From: Diplonema papillatum
Taxonomy: Eukaryota > Euglenozoa > Diplonemea > Diplonemida > Diplonemidae
Assembly (NCBI GenBank): GCA_030068145.1
Contig: JAPJBO010000828.1
Location: 1 to 64,000, forward strand
Length of the DNA stretch: 64,000 nt
Reading direction: 5' to 3'
The translations under genes were made by a program, and so were the position numbers. Below are positions 1 through 9,671 of the stretch, one piece after another; the stretch's first letter is position 1; each line of letters starts with the position of its first letter. The notes under the pieces were generated by a model. The model was given only the letters and a program-made list of their open reading frames with translations. It did no database searches and was not told the origin of the DNA.

Positions 1-680
1 GGCAGGTCTCTACCCTGGCGAATCTTTACTCCGCCGGGGTAGAGATCGGTGAAGATCGGCGGAGTCAAGGTCGGCGGAGTCAAGGTCGGCGGAGTAAAGG
101 TCCGGCGGAGTAAAGGTCGACAGAGTAAAGGTCCACTCAAGGCAAATTGATTTTTGACCCAAAAATTGGGTTCAAAAATTTGGGTTCAAAATTTTGGGTC
201 AAAATTTTGGGTCAAAATTTGGGTCAAAAATTTTGGGTCAAAAATTTGGGTTCAAAAATTTTGGGTCAAAATTTTTGGGTCAAAATTTTGGGTCAAAATT
301 TGGGTCAAAATTTTGGGTCAAAAATTTTTGGGTCAAAAATTTTGGGTCAAAATTTGGGTCAAAAATTTGGGTCAAAAATTTGGGTCAAAAATTTTGGGTC
401 AAAAATTTTGGGTCAAAAATTTGGGTCAAAAATTTTGGGTCAAAATTTGGGTCAAAATTTTGGGCCAAAATTTTCGACCCAAAATTTTGACCCAAAATTT
501 TGGTGACCTTTACCCCGCGGAGTAAAGGTTGGCGGAGTCAAGGTCGGCGGAGTCAAGATCGGCGGAGTCAAGGTCGGCGGAGTCAAGGTCCGACGGAGTA
601 AAGGTCGACGGAGTAAAGATCCACCCAAGGCAAAACACTAAAAATGCCGGAGTAAAGATTTGCCGGGGTAGAGACCTGCC
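1..680. mobile_element. Nonautonomous TIR element made of tandem arrays
   Basis: Positions 1-33 are the reverse complement of 648-680 with two mismatches (outer end GGCAGGTCTCTACC), so these are terminal inverted repeats of about 33 bp. Inside each end lies an array of a 15-bp unit of the type GGCGGAGTCAAGGTC (about 58-130 and 515-625). The centre, about 147-500, is an array of an 11-13-bp unit TTTTGGGTCAAAA. There is no coding capacity; open frames across the array are repeat artefacts. The left end coincides with the window edge, so a target duplication cannot be checked. The central array resembles the subterminal arrays of the MULE at 14.6-19.4 kb, so a MULE-derived MITE is one possibility. 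Confidence 0.7.
147..500. repeat. TTTTGGGTCAAAA minisatellite
   Basis: About 30 imperfect copies of an 11-13-bp A/T-rich unit with the core GGGTCAAAA form the centre of the 1-680 element. The last copies (about 465-505) run in the opposite orientation as TTTTGACCC, so the array can partly fold back. Confidence 0.85.
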
Positions 681-684
681 TGTA

Positions 685-899
685 ACATGCAGGGTCAAAA
701 CCTTGTGTCTTTTTAAAACGCTCCTGCGGGGCCGATGGAGCCCTAAAAAAAATTTCGGAAAAAAAAAAATTCGCTCAACTTCCTCAAAAATTACTGCAGA
801 GTTTGTTCCAAACTTTTAAAATTCAAAAAACCAATTTTTTTTCTGGAAATTTTTTTTTTGGCCATTTCCAAAAAGACACAAGGTTTTGACCCTGCATGG
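685..899. mobile_element. Pogo-type MITE, copy 1
   Basis: A 215-bp element bounded by inverted repeats of about 28 bp (CATGCAGGGTCAAAACCTTG at the left, its complement at the right) and flanked by TA on both sides (683-684 and 900-901). The interior is A/T-rich with no ORF. A TA target duplication is the hallmark of the Tc1/mariner/pogo superfamily, and a pogo-type transposase fragment follows directly. Confidence 0.85.
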
Positions 900-2004
900 T
901 AAAGCCCTCCTGTTCAACATGGACGAATTCTTCGTGCATTTGGACAACAGCAACCAGCAGTGGACGTGGGAACGCGTTAAAAGAGGTGAGAAGAAAAACA
1001 TCGCGGTGGCGAGCAACAAGATGGGATTCACCTGCTCTGTCTTGAGCTCCGCCGACGGCCAGATTCACCTGATGCAGCTGATCTGGCAAGGAAAGACCAC
1101 TGCTGTTCATGCCGTTCCAGAAGGCCAGCCTCACGCCAAAATCATGCAGCAACATTCCGAACGATCCCACTTCCAATGCCAGGCAACGTTCGCGGAATGG
1201 TTGAGCGAGTTCAAAATCGTAGTGGCTCGCATCCGCGTCGAACACAGTTTACCAACAACACACAAGGCCGTCCTGATCCTCGACGCTGCGACGCAGCATG
1301 TTACTGAAGAGGTGGGCTTGGCTTGTGAGAACATCTCAATTGTTCAGATCCCCAAGAAGCAGACTCACTGCTTTCAGCCGGCCGATATGTTCATCATATC
1401 ATGCATCAAGCAGAAGGCCAAGAAGGCTTGGGGTGCACACATCGAAGAGCTATTCACCACCAGCGACGCAGGTGATGCGACCAAGCAACTGCTCGACGGA
1501 AGGCTGAAGGTTCGTCGTGACCGTAAATACCGTTACCTTGCCGAAGCCATCGATACAACCTCGGCAGAGGTTGTCGTGAAGTCGTGGACAGCTGCGGGTA
1601 TTCTGCGGGCTGTGTTCAACGAGCCGCCTCCGGAATCCACTACAATCCTCTACGACCAGTACTGCGAACTGGCGAACCTCGAAGAAGATGCTGAAGTCCC
1701 TGTGGACGGTCAGAAAGCAACTGACGAACCACAACTCGTTGTGCCTTCCCAGCCCGAAGAGCATGCAGCAGAGACCATTCCCACCCAACCTCAGAGTACG
1801 AGAAAACGTGCCAGACCATCTGGGGGCGACGAAGCAGGTCGTTTTGTACTGGTAAGATCTTTCGGTCGTCCCAAGCGAATTTGTCCGACACGAGATGAGA
1901 TCGTTGCAGCGCACCGAGGGAGGCTAAGCTGCTCGAAGGTAAAGCCGCAAGGTCTCTTGGCCATGTGGACACGTCCACGAAGGTCTCTTGCAAACATCGA
2001 CTAG
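889..2004 (+). pseudogene. Pogo/Tigger-type DDE transposase, N-terminally truncated
   Basis: About 370 codons are open up to a stop at 2002-2004. The reading resembles the DDE_1 catalytic domain of pogo/Tigger transposases: first Asp in FNMDEF (ATG at 919), second Asp in LILDAATQH, third acidic position in CFQPADMF, followed by a lysine-rich helix. The N-terminal CENP-B/HTH DNA-binding region expected of the family is missing because the frame runs straight into the right terminal repeat of MITE copy 1. The C-terminal 100 residues are basic and low complexity with a KRARP nuclear-localisation-like stretch. This is probably a relic of the autonomous partner of the neighbouring MITEs; a domesticated single-domain gene is less likely because no start precedes the catalytic core. 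Confidence 0.7.
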
Positions 2005-2249
2005 GTCCGGGTTTACCATGCAGGGTCAGAACCTTGGGTCTTTTTAAAACGCTCCCGCGGGGCCGATGACCCCCAAAAAAAAAATTTGGAAAAAAAAAAA
2101 ATTGCTCAACTTCCTCGAAAATTTCTGCAGAGTTTGTTCCAAAATTTTAAAATTCAAAAACCCCATTTTTTTTTCCAGAATTTTTTTTCTCTCACTCTGA
2201 GAAGTTTTTTTCACTGGCAGTGGGCAAAAAACCAATTTTACCCACTGTG

Positions 2250-2348
2250 TTTTTTTCACTAGTGAAAAAAAAAATTTTTTTTTTCACTAGTGAAAAAAAA
2301 ATTTTTTTTCTTCACTAGTGAAAAAAAAATTTTTTTTTTCACTGGTGC
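2250..2348. repeat. TTTTCACTAGTGAAAA palindrome array
   Basis: Three perfect copies and one imperfect copy of a self-complementary unit (TTCACTAGTGAA within A/T homopolymers) are spaced about 30 bp apart inside MITE copy 2. Related ACTAGTG units recur at 54.8 kb and 57.2 kb. Confidence 0.8.
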
Positions 2349-2553
2349 CAATTTTTTTTTTCCCCCATTTTTTTGGCTGAAAGTAGTCAAGAACAGGTCA
2401 GAAGTGCATTTGTATGCAGTTTTGGCTGCCCCGGCTAAATCATGCTGAACCACGCCCCCCCCACCCAAACACACGACCAAACCAGCACTATCCGGCAGTG
2501 TGGCAAACCTGGCACCTGCCAGTTCAAAAAACTTCCATTGTGAGAGAAAAAAA

Positions 2554-2850
2554 GTCTCTCACTGGTCAAATGTGGTCGGAAATTGGGGAAAAATCCCCAC
2601 TGTGCGTTCGTTTCTTGTTTTTCGGGTTTCGGGGGCCTTTCCGAGGTCCCTCGGGGGTGGAAAAGGCCTCTCGGCAGGGAAAACGGTCGCCACTCGGGAC
2701 CCCTTCGGGGCCCCTCGTGGCGACCGTTTTCCCTGCCTCGAGGCCTTTTCCACCCCCTCGGGACCTCTACAAGGCCCCCTCAACCCGAAAAACAAAAACT
2801 CACTACAGTGGGTTTTCCCCAATTTCTCCCACTTTGACCAGTGAGAGAAC
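2554..2850. repeat. Long foldback palindrome, arms about 145 bp
   Basis: The arm at 2554-2700 is largely the reverse complement of 2704-2850. It pairs CTCTCACTGGTCAAA with TTTGACCAGTGAGAG at the outer ends and GGGAAAACGGTCGCCA with TGGCGACCGTTTTCCC near the centre. By eye about 85-90 % of positions pair. A transcript through it would form one long hairpin. Confidence 0.85.
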
Positions 2851-3020
2851 GTATATTTTGGCCATTTCCAAAAAGACACAAGGTTTTGACCCTGCATGTT
2901 ACTTGTTGCCTTGCTTCCTTTTTCTTTCATCAATATCAGATTTATTTCTTCGACGCGTTTTCCCTTGTTCGTGGTGCAACATCTGCCTTGGAGCGAGTCG
3001 GCAGGACGCGGAGTACTGTA

Positions 3021-3233
3021 CCATGCAGGGTCAAAACCTTGTGTCTTTTTAAAACGCTCCCGCGGAGCCGATGGACCCCAAAAAAAAAAGTTGAAAAAAA
3101 AAAATTTGCTCAACTTCCTCAAAAATTACTGCAGAGTTTGTTCCAAAATTTTAAAATTCAAAAAACCCAATTTTTTTCCGGAATTTTTTTTTTTGCCTTT
3201 TTCAAAAAGACACAAGGTTTTGACCCTGCATGG
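3021..3233. mobile_element. Pogo-type MITE, copy 3
   Basis: A 213-bp copy with both terminal repeats intact and TA at each side (3019-3020, 3234-3235). The interior closely matches copies 1, 4 and 6 (GCTCAACTTCCTCAAAAATT and ACTGCAGAGTTTGTTCC blocks). Confidence 0.88.
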
Positions 3234-4314
3234 TACCACACCGTCTGGAAGTAGCCTCGCTCAGGCCCACCCAGGAAAAATGTAATTAAGTCCAAAATGC
3301 AGGAAAAATGGGCCCGACAAAATTAAAAACGACATAATTAAAATGTACTCGAATTAAAGCCGCACTAATTACGAGCTAGACTGTAGAGTCACAAGACATT
3401 TTCATTACAAAAAACTTCGTGGATGTGATTGGTTGGTGTGGGTGTGAGTAGTGAGGTGGATGTGATTGGGTGAGGTGGGTTGTGAGTGAGGTGGATGTGA
3501 GTAGTGTGGTGTGGGTGGTGGGGTGTGGGGTGGTGGGTTGGTGAGTGAGGTGGGTGATGTGGGAGTGGGTGTGGGGTGGGTGGGTTGGGGGGTGGGTTGG
3601 TGAGTGAGGTGGGTGAGTGTGGTGTGGGAGTGGTGGGGTGTGGGTGGGTTGAGTGTGGTGCCAACACAGGTCAAACTGGATTTCTGTCTTGATCTTCCCT
3701 TTGGAAGAGACACAGGCTAAACCAGGTTTCTGTCTTGAGGCCCTTTCTTTCTTTCTTTCTTTTGCGACCCTTACGCAACCCTAACCGAAGTTTTTTGTAA
3801 TGAAAATGGCTTGCGACTCTAACCGAAGTCTTTTGTAATGAAAATGGCTTGCGACTCTAACCGAAGTTTTTTGTAATGGAAATGCTCTACGCGACTCTAA
3901 CCGAAGTTTTTCTCAATGAAAATGGCTTGCGACTCTAACCGAAGTTTTTTGTAATGGAAATGCTCTACGTGACTCTAACCGAAGTTTTTCTCAATGAAAA
4001 TGGCTTGCGACTCTAACCGAAGTTTTTTGTAATGGAAATGCCTTGTGCGACTCTAACCGAAGAGCTGCCCCTCAAATGCCTGCATTTGCGGCACTCATCG
4101 TCTGCATCGATGTTCTGCATCCTCGGTACGTGCTTACTTTTCAGTCGACAACTACTGCTCCCGACACATTGAGCAAATGCTAACTCCACTGCAGAACGAG
4201 TGGTGACCTGTCTCTGCTAATTGCGTGACGCTTGTTTGCACGCAGTTGCGCGTCCACGAACGCCACGCACCCATGCTCGGTAGCCATTCCTCCCAGCTGC
4301 CGGGGTGGTTGGTA
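3234..4314. other. Intergenic stretch without a supportable gene
   Basis: It holds a GGTGTGGGTG-rich low-complexity tract (about 3418-3660) and a tandem repeat of about 40 bp (about 3775-4060). The remainder shows no conserved coding signal on either strand; proline/histidine-rich open frames on the minus strand only reflect the GT-rich tract. Confidence 0.7.
3770..4062. repeat. Tandem repeat of about 40 bp
   Basis: Seven to eight copies of a unit reading GCGACTCTAACCGAAG followed by TTTTTTGTAATG and a short variable end. Two sub-variants alternate, one ending ATGGCTT and the other ATGCTCTAC. Confidence 0.85.
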
Positions 4315-4490
4315 CCATGCAGGGTCAGAACCTTGTGTCTTTTTAAAACGCTCCCGCGGAGCCGATGGACCCCAAAAAAAAAAGTTGGAATTTTTTTTTT
4401 TGCTCAACTTCCTCAAAAATTACTGCAGAGTTTGTTCCAAACTTTTAAAATTCAAAAAACCCATTTTTTTTCCAGAATTTTTTTTTTTGG
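4315..4490. mobile_element. Pogo-type MITE, copy 4, left part
   Basis: It begins after TA (4313-4314) with the family terminal repeat and runs to the poly-T tract, where the sequence switches to the 3' end of a minus-strand retrotransposon. The missing right part lies at 11297-11345 and ends with the matching terminal repeat and TA, so one MITE was split by the retrotransposon insertion. Confidence 0.85.
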
Positions 4491-4603
4491 TAACCCGGAA
4501 AAAATGCTTTACGCACGACCCCCGTGGACTAAGCGGAGAGTGTGGGACTACGTTCGTGGAGCTATGGTGGCCGAACGCTACCCACTAAAACAACCGGGGG
4601 CCC

Positions 4604-7600
4604 TTAGAGACTGCTGCTGAGGAGGCCATCCCCCGTGACTCCCCCGGAGGGGGGCTTGTCAGGCCGAGTCACGACAGCATCAGGGAGAGTGAGGTCAACC
4701 ATCTCTCCCTGCTCCGCTCCTGCTCCTGGGTTTGTTTGTTTGTTTTTGCTTCCGCTGACTGATGATGATGCTGCGCTCCGAGCTACCCCTGTCAAGGGCT
4801 GACTTGCTCCCTGGCTCTTTTGCGCGCTTTGTTCCTGTGACTTGGGGTTGCCTGACCTCCCGCTCGCTCCTGGTTTCCCTCCCCCGGCAAGGGGGGGTCC
4901 TTGTTGGCATCTTGTGCCGCTGACTCCTTGGCCGTTCCGTCCGTCCTGGCCCTCTTTCACTTTCTTGGGGTCTACCACCCTCTGCACCGCCGCACTCCTT
5001 TTCCTGGCTGGCGCTGTCGCCGCCCTCTGCTGTCCCTCCCGCCCTGCCCTGGCTGACTGGCTGCCAGGATCCGCTGCTTGACGCCCTCGGGTGGGCTCAG
5101 GACTCACAGTCACCTTCACAGGTCGGGGGCCCCTCAAGCTCACAGTGGGGGTGGCGGCTCCTCCTGCACCCCCAGTCCCCCTCAAACCGGACGCGTTGCC
5201 CAGACGCGACCGGCATGAGTTGCTCGCTTGAGTGGCCCCTTCCCCGCTCGGGATCGTGATCACCCCTCGCTTCCCCTCCTGCGCTTCGGCCGCCGATCCA
5301 GCGCAGTGCTGCCCATTATCTCCGCCCTGGCCAGCTAGCTGCGCCTGTCCCCCCGCTGCTTTTGGTGTTAATTTTAGTGCGGCACAACCGGGGGCCCCAC
5401 CTGAGCTCCGGCCCCCGGGTGCCGCTGGGGGGGCGTACGGACCATACCTTTGAAGCGGCGGCAGTGCCGCCTCCTGCCGCCCTCCTGCTGGCCTTGCCGA
5501 GGCTGCTCGGGAAGGGTTGGAGCAACCTCGCCCCGTCGCGGCTTGGGGCACCAGGATCGCTGGGGAGACGGGGCTGCTCACCCCGCCTGCCCCCCCCTTG
5601 CTGGGTGAGTCGACCAAGATCACGCAGTCAGGGGAGCTCACCGTGGTGGATCCCTCGCCGCTTCGGTTGGAGGCTGCTCCTTGCCTCCCCGACCCCGCCG
5701 GCTTCTTCACCACCAGCTTGACGCCGGGCTTCCCAGCCCTGGCCTCCGGCGCCCTGGCGGCCGGCTTGACGCTCGGAGTTGCGGTACCTGTGCTGGTTTT
5801 GGTGGGGGGAGGAGCTGAAGAGTGAGAAGGGGGGGCTTGGCGTGCCTTCCGCAACGCCTCCCTCCTCAGCACCATCGCGTCGGCCTCCTGCATCGTCCTC
5901 TGCCTCCTCTGCTCCGCGTCCTTCCTACATACCTCCGCCCGCTCTGCCTCGGCCGCCTTCCGCTTCTCGTCGTTCTTGCGGATGAGCTCCGCGGCCACCG
6001 CTTGCGTGACGATTTGCTGGGCCCGCACCTCAGCAACGCGGGCTGCCTCCTTCTGCTCCGCCTCGGCCTGAAGGAGCGCAGCGGCCTCCGCCGCCTGCGC
6101 TGCCTTCCGCCTGGCCCCCCTCTCCTGCTCGTCTGCGGAGGGGGCCGCACCCGGCTTCGGTGCGGGCTTCGCCGCCGGCTTTGCTGCCGGCTTGGGCGCC
6201 GGCTGCGCTCCTGCTTGTTCCTGTGCTGGGGGTGGATTAGGGCGTACCTGTCTGTTTCCTCCCTCTGGCGGGGGCGGGCCGGAAGAGTCCGAGTCAGCAC
6301 CCGCCGAGCCCGAGTCGGACGGGTCTGACCCGCTGCTCTCCTCATCCTCGTCTACGGGAGCCTCATCTCGCTCCTCTCCGCCGTCTGCTTCCGGCATCCC
6401 CGGCTCCAGCGACACCAAGGTGTTCGCCATGGCGATCCTGGAAACCGCCTTCATCACGGCGAAGCTGAGCCGGTGGTAAACCAGCTGGGCGAGGGAGGGG
6501 TACGACTCCCAGTCATACCTCCGGTGCAACGCTGATATCAGCGCCCTCAGCTCCGGCCCTGCCGAGTCCCCCCACGCCCCAAGGGTGTCCACCACGATCG
6601 GCACCAGCTCCATCGCCAGCAGGGGGGCCTCCTGCTCCACCGCTCTCGTGTACTTGCCGCGTTTGACAGCCTCGTACGCGGTAGCCGCCCCCCCTGGTCC
6701 TTCGGCCGCTTTCCTGCGCGACCCCCCGGTCGGCTTCAAGGGGAACGTGATTGCAACGTCAATCAGCCGCAGCTTCCCCCCTCGCTGGTAGGCCACATCG
6801 AGGCGGAGCCCCGTGTGCGCCGGCTGCGTGAACGGCTGCACCTCCAGGGCCGGTGTCAGGAGCGCTTCTCGGGCCACAGCCGCCACCTCGTTACGAAGGG
6901 CTGTGTGTGCCCTCGTCCTGAGCCCCCCGGACATGCAGCACAGGGAGTGGTCCCCCATCACGTCCGCGTCCGCATCCCCGCACAAGCGGCACTTCCCGAC
7001 CTGCGCCGTCAGGGGAAGCCCTAGCCTCATGCGCACTGCCACATTGAACTCCGCCGGAGAGAGCCACATCCACTCCGGGGCGTCGTAGCTGCCGTACAGC
7101 CAAGCCGCAGAGTGCCTCGCCGCACAGCTCTGCATCCTGGCCTGCTTCCTTTCGTCCGCCACCTCCATGATGGCCTCCCTCCTCAGCTGCGCTACTTCGG
7201 CGCTCCAGATCTTCTGCTGCCGCGGTTTCTGTTCCGCTCCCACTCGCTGTGCGTCCTGGACTTTCGTCAGGACGGTAGGGTACTGTGCGAGATGGGGGCA
7301 GTTCACTGCCGCTTGGCAAAGGGGATCTGCGGCCTGGCTGACCCTTGCCCTTGTTTCTGTGCTCATCAGATCCTGCCCTGCCTCCCATCCGCTCAGTGCC
7401 GCTGCGACTCCCGCTATCGCAGCCGTGCTGCCGCAAGAGTGCAGCCCTAGTCCCCCCAACCTCGTCGGGAGGGAAGCCTGTGCCCACGTCTCCTCATCCA
7501 GCTCGGCCCCGAGGATGTTCCCCAGGGCTGCCCTCGTGGACCGGTCGACCTTCGCATAGTCGCCCACCGACCCGGTCGAGCGCATAAGCGAGACCACTGT

Positions 7601-8035
7601 CGCAAAACCGGCACAAGTCCGGAGGAGCGCCAGCGCCACGTGCGGGTCCGGCAGGGTCGAGATCGCCCTCGACTTCTTGTCCGCCTTCTCCAGTGCCCTC
7701 TCCACCGCTGCCGCCACGACCTCCGGCCCGCCGAGCGGGGCGCCGAGGAGCTCCCAGTTGTCAAGCAGCTTGTGTTTCATCCCCTGAAACTGCCCTGGGA
7801 CCGCCTCGACCGGGTGCACCACGACCTCGCTTTTCTCCCGGTTCAGGAACATACCCGCCTGGGCGCCCTCCCTCTCAAACAGGGCAACCCAGTTCGCCAA
7901 GGCCTGCCAGGTTCCCGCCAGCGCCCCGTCATCGAGGTAGAAGGACCTGGCCTCCAAGAAGTCCCCCTCCAGTTCCCCCATCCCTCGTTCCACCCGTTCG
8001 AGCACCTTCTTCAACACGAGGCTGAAGAACAGCGG
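4604..8035 (-). pseudogene. Retrotransposon ORF2, distal part: RT palm, RLE and disordered tail
   Basis: About 1140 codons, the downstream half of a broken ORF2. In a numbering that starts at 8017, the RT catalytic motif FYLDD is at residues 26-30 and the thumb follows to about 200. A Cys/His motif (C343, C346, H357, C360) precedes a restriction-like endonuclease region with LRLDVAY (D407), RLIDVAI (D420) and KRGKYTRAVE. After about residue 545 the protein is low complexity: acidic, Pro-rich, then an Ala/Glu/Lys/Arg coiled coil (about 630-730) and a basic Gly/Ser-rich tail. Two SUMO-interaction-like motifs occur, CVILVDSP (799-803) and MVDLTLPD (1107-1110). The upstream frame is offset at about 8036, where the RT motif-B segment is missing. 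Confidence 0.8.
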
Positions 8036-9671
8036 CCCCGCTCTCCGACCACACCACTTCGTGCCCGAAGGTCAGCTGCGACCTGGCCCCATAAGCCGCC
8101 TCCGCGTACCGAGCAAGAGCCGGGACTTCCTCCGCCACCGCCAGGAGGATAGACTGCCGGTCCACAAGGTTGAACGCGTTCTTTAGGTCCAGCTTCACCA
8201 CGCCCTTTCCCGGCCCCTCGGACATGTAGAGCGCCCCTATTCTTCTCATAGAGGTCAGCATTGCGTCCGCCCCCGCCTTTCTCCCCACCCCTGTCTGTGT
8301 TGCCCCTAACAGGGCCTTCTCGATGGCCTTCTTGACCTCCTTGTCCGCCATCAGGACCTTCGCCGCTAGCCGTCGCAGGATTTCCCCGCAGGCGATCGGA
8401 CGGAGGCCGCCATCCTTCTTCTCCAGCGCTACCAGCTTTGCACCGTACCAAAACGGCCTGGCGCTCTCTGCCATCTTCCCGACGGCCAGGCAACCGACCG
8501 CCGCGGCCAGGGGCTCCGCCAGGGGACATGCCGGGCCCAGCAAGTCGAGCAGGTGCTGCGCAGTCAGGCCCGACGGTCCCGCCGCCGTTCCCCTTGGCAT
8601 GGACCGCAACGCCTTCTTCACCGCCTCCTTCGTGACATGGGGGCTGTCCACCTCCTGCCTCTGAACTCCCCGTAGCCCCGGCGGGGGTGCCGCCTCCGGG
8701 TGCTTCTCCCTCATGGTGCGTAGCGAGTCCTCCGTCACTGACGCAACCTTGGCCGCCGAGAGGGCTGCGATCGCTCGACCGAACCACCGCGTTTTCCCGT
8801 GCTTCAGCACCTCCTTCACCGTGGCATCGTCCAGCTGCTCCACGCTCTCCACGTCCGTTCCCAGGCCCAGGTGCGCCCCGACCCCCCCGTCCTCCTCTAT
8901 ATCCACCATGAACCTCACCCTCTCCTTTTCCACCCGCCCCGCGGCTATCTCAACCGCCTCTGCCCAGAGAGTCGAGAACTCTCCCCTCATCCACATGTGA
9001 GCCCTCCTCCTCAGTGTGGCCGTGATGTTTTTCCTGCCCCCCCGGGGGCACCGGCACAAGACTAGCGACGGGAAGGCGAACAGGTGGAGCCACCCCGCGG
9101 CGCTCCCCGTGGCCGCCGTCCGCATCACCTTTGCTAGCTGTCCCCCCACCGCCAGCTGCGCTTCCCGCGGAATGCGCTCCAGCTTCGGTACCCGGAGCGT
9201 GGCCAGCTCCGCGAGGGTGAACGGCAGGGCCTCCATTTCCGCATCTGCCGCCGCGTCCCCTCCCGCCCCCTGCCCCTGCTGTACCGGAGGCAAGGGGACG
9301 GGGGGCCCGGCCGCTGCTTGCCCTATCAACAGGGGGGGGTCGGACCCCAGGTGAGTGTACCACCTGGTCGGTGGCACCCTCCCCTCCGCCAGCGCTGCCA
9401 GGTTGGCGGGTTGGTACAGACAGTCGGCCTTGTGCCGCCCCGACTTCGCCTGAACCCCCATCCTGCAGCAGCCGTCTGGCGCCCCCCGGGCTGCCTGCTG
9501 CCTGGCGACCATGTCCGAGTGAAGGGCACGGATCGCCTGCTCGCCTGTTTGTGGTTGTGGTGGAGGTTCCTGCTGTTGTTGTTGTTGTGGTGGCTGTTCC
9601 TGAGGGGGGGGCGGATCCGCTGCGGGGCCCGGGTTTGCTTCTACACACCCGTCCACCGTCAGGTCGTCCCC
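8036..9671 (-). pseudogene. Retrotransposon ORF2, proximal part: 2A-like motif and RT fingers
   Basis: This frame opens within the end of ORF1, reads DGCVEANPGP (9624-9653), then a Pro/Gln-rich linker, a region of unknown function and the N-terminal RT half. RT landmarks are GTAAGPSGLTA, a LRPIACGEILRRL block and motif A, VVKLDLKNAFNLVDR. The frame is lost at about 8036 directly after VVWSESG, where the motif-B stretch (usually GxxQGDPLxP) should follow; the next frame resumes at PLFFSLVL. About 8 residues are absent and the frame shifts. ORF1 and this frame overlap in a -1 relation just before the 2A-like motif, so expression would need frameshifting, or the fusion is broken here as well. 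Confidence 0.75.

Larger units (their letters stand above)
2016..2899. mobile_element. Pogo-type MITE, copy 2, expanded to 884 bp
   Basis: It has the same terminal inverted repeats as the short copies and TA on both sides (2014-2015, 2900-2901). It is four times longer because the interior carries a block of CACTAGTG palindromes and a foldback of about 300 bp (2554-2850). No coding capacity is seen. Confidence 0.8.

Noticed and set aside
147..525. Three overlapping ~100-codon frames of Lys/Gly/Phe repeats
   Set aside because: They are translations of an 11-13-bp tandem array open in several frames, with no coding signal.
3389..3713. Pro/His/Thr-rich minus-strand frames
   Set aside because: Reflect a GGTGTG low-complexity tract only.
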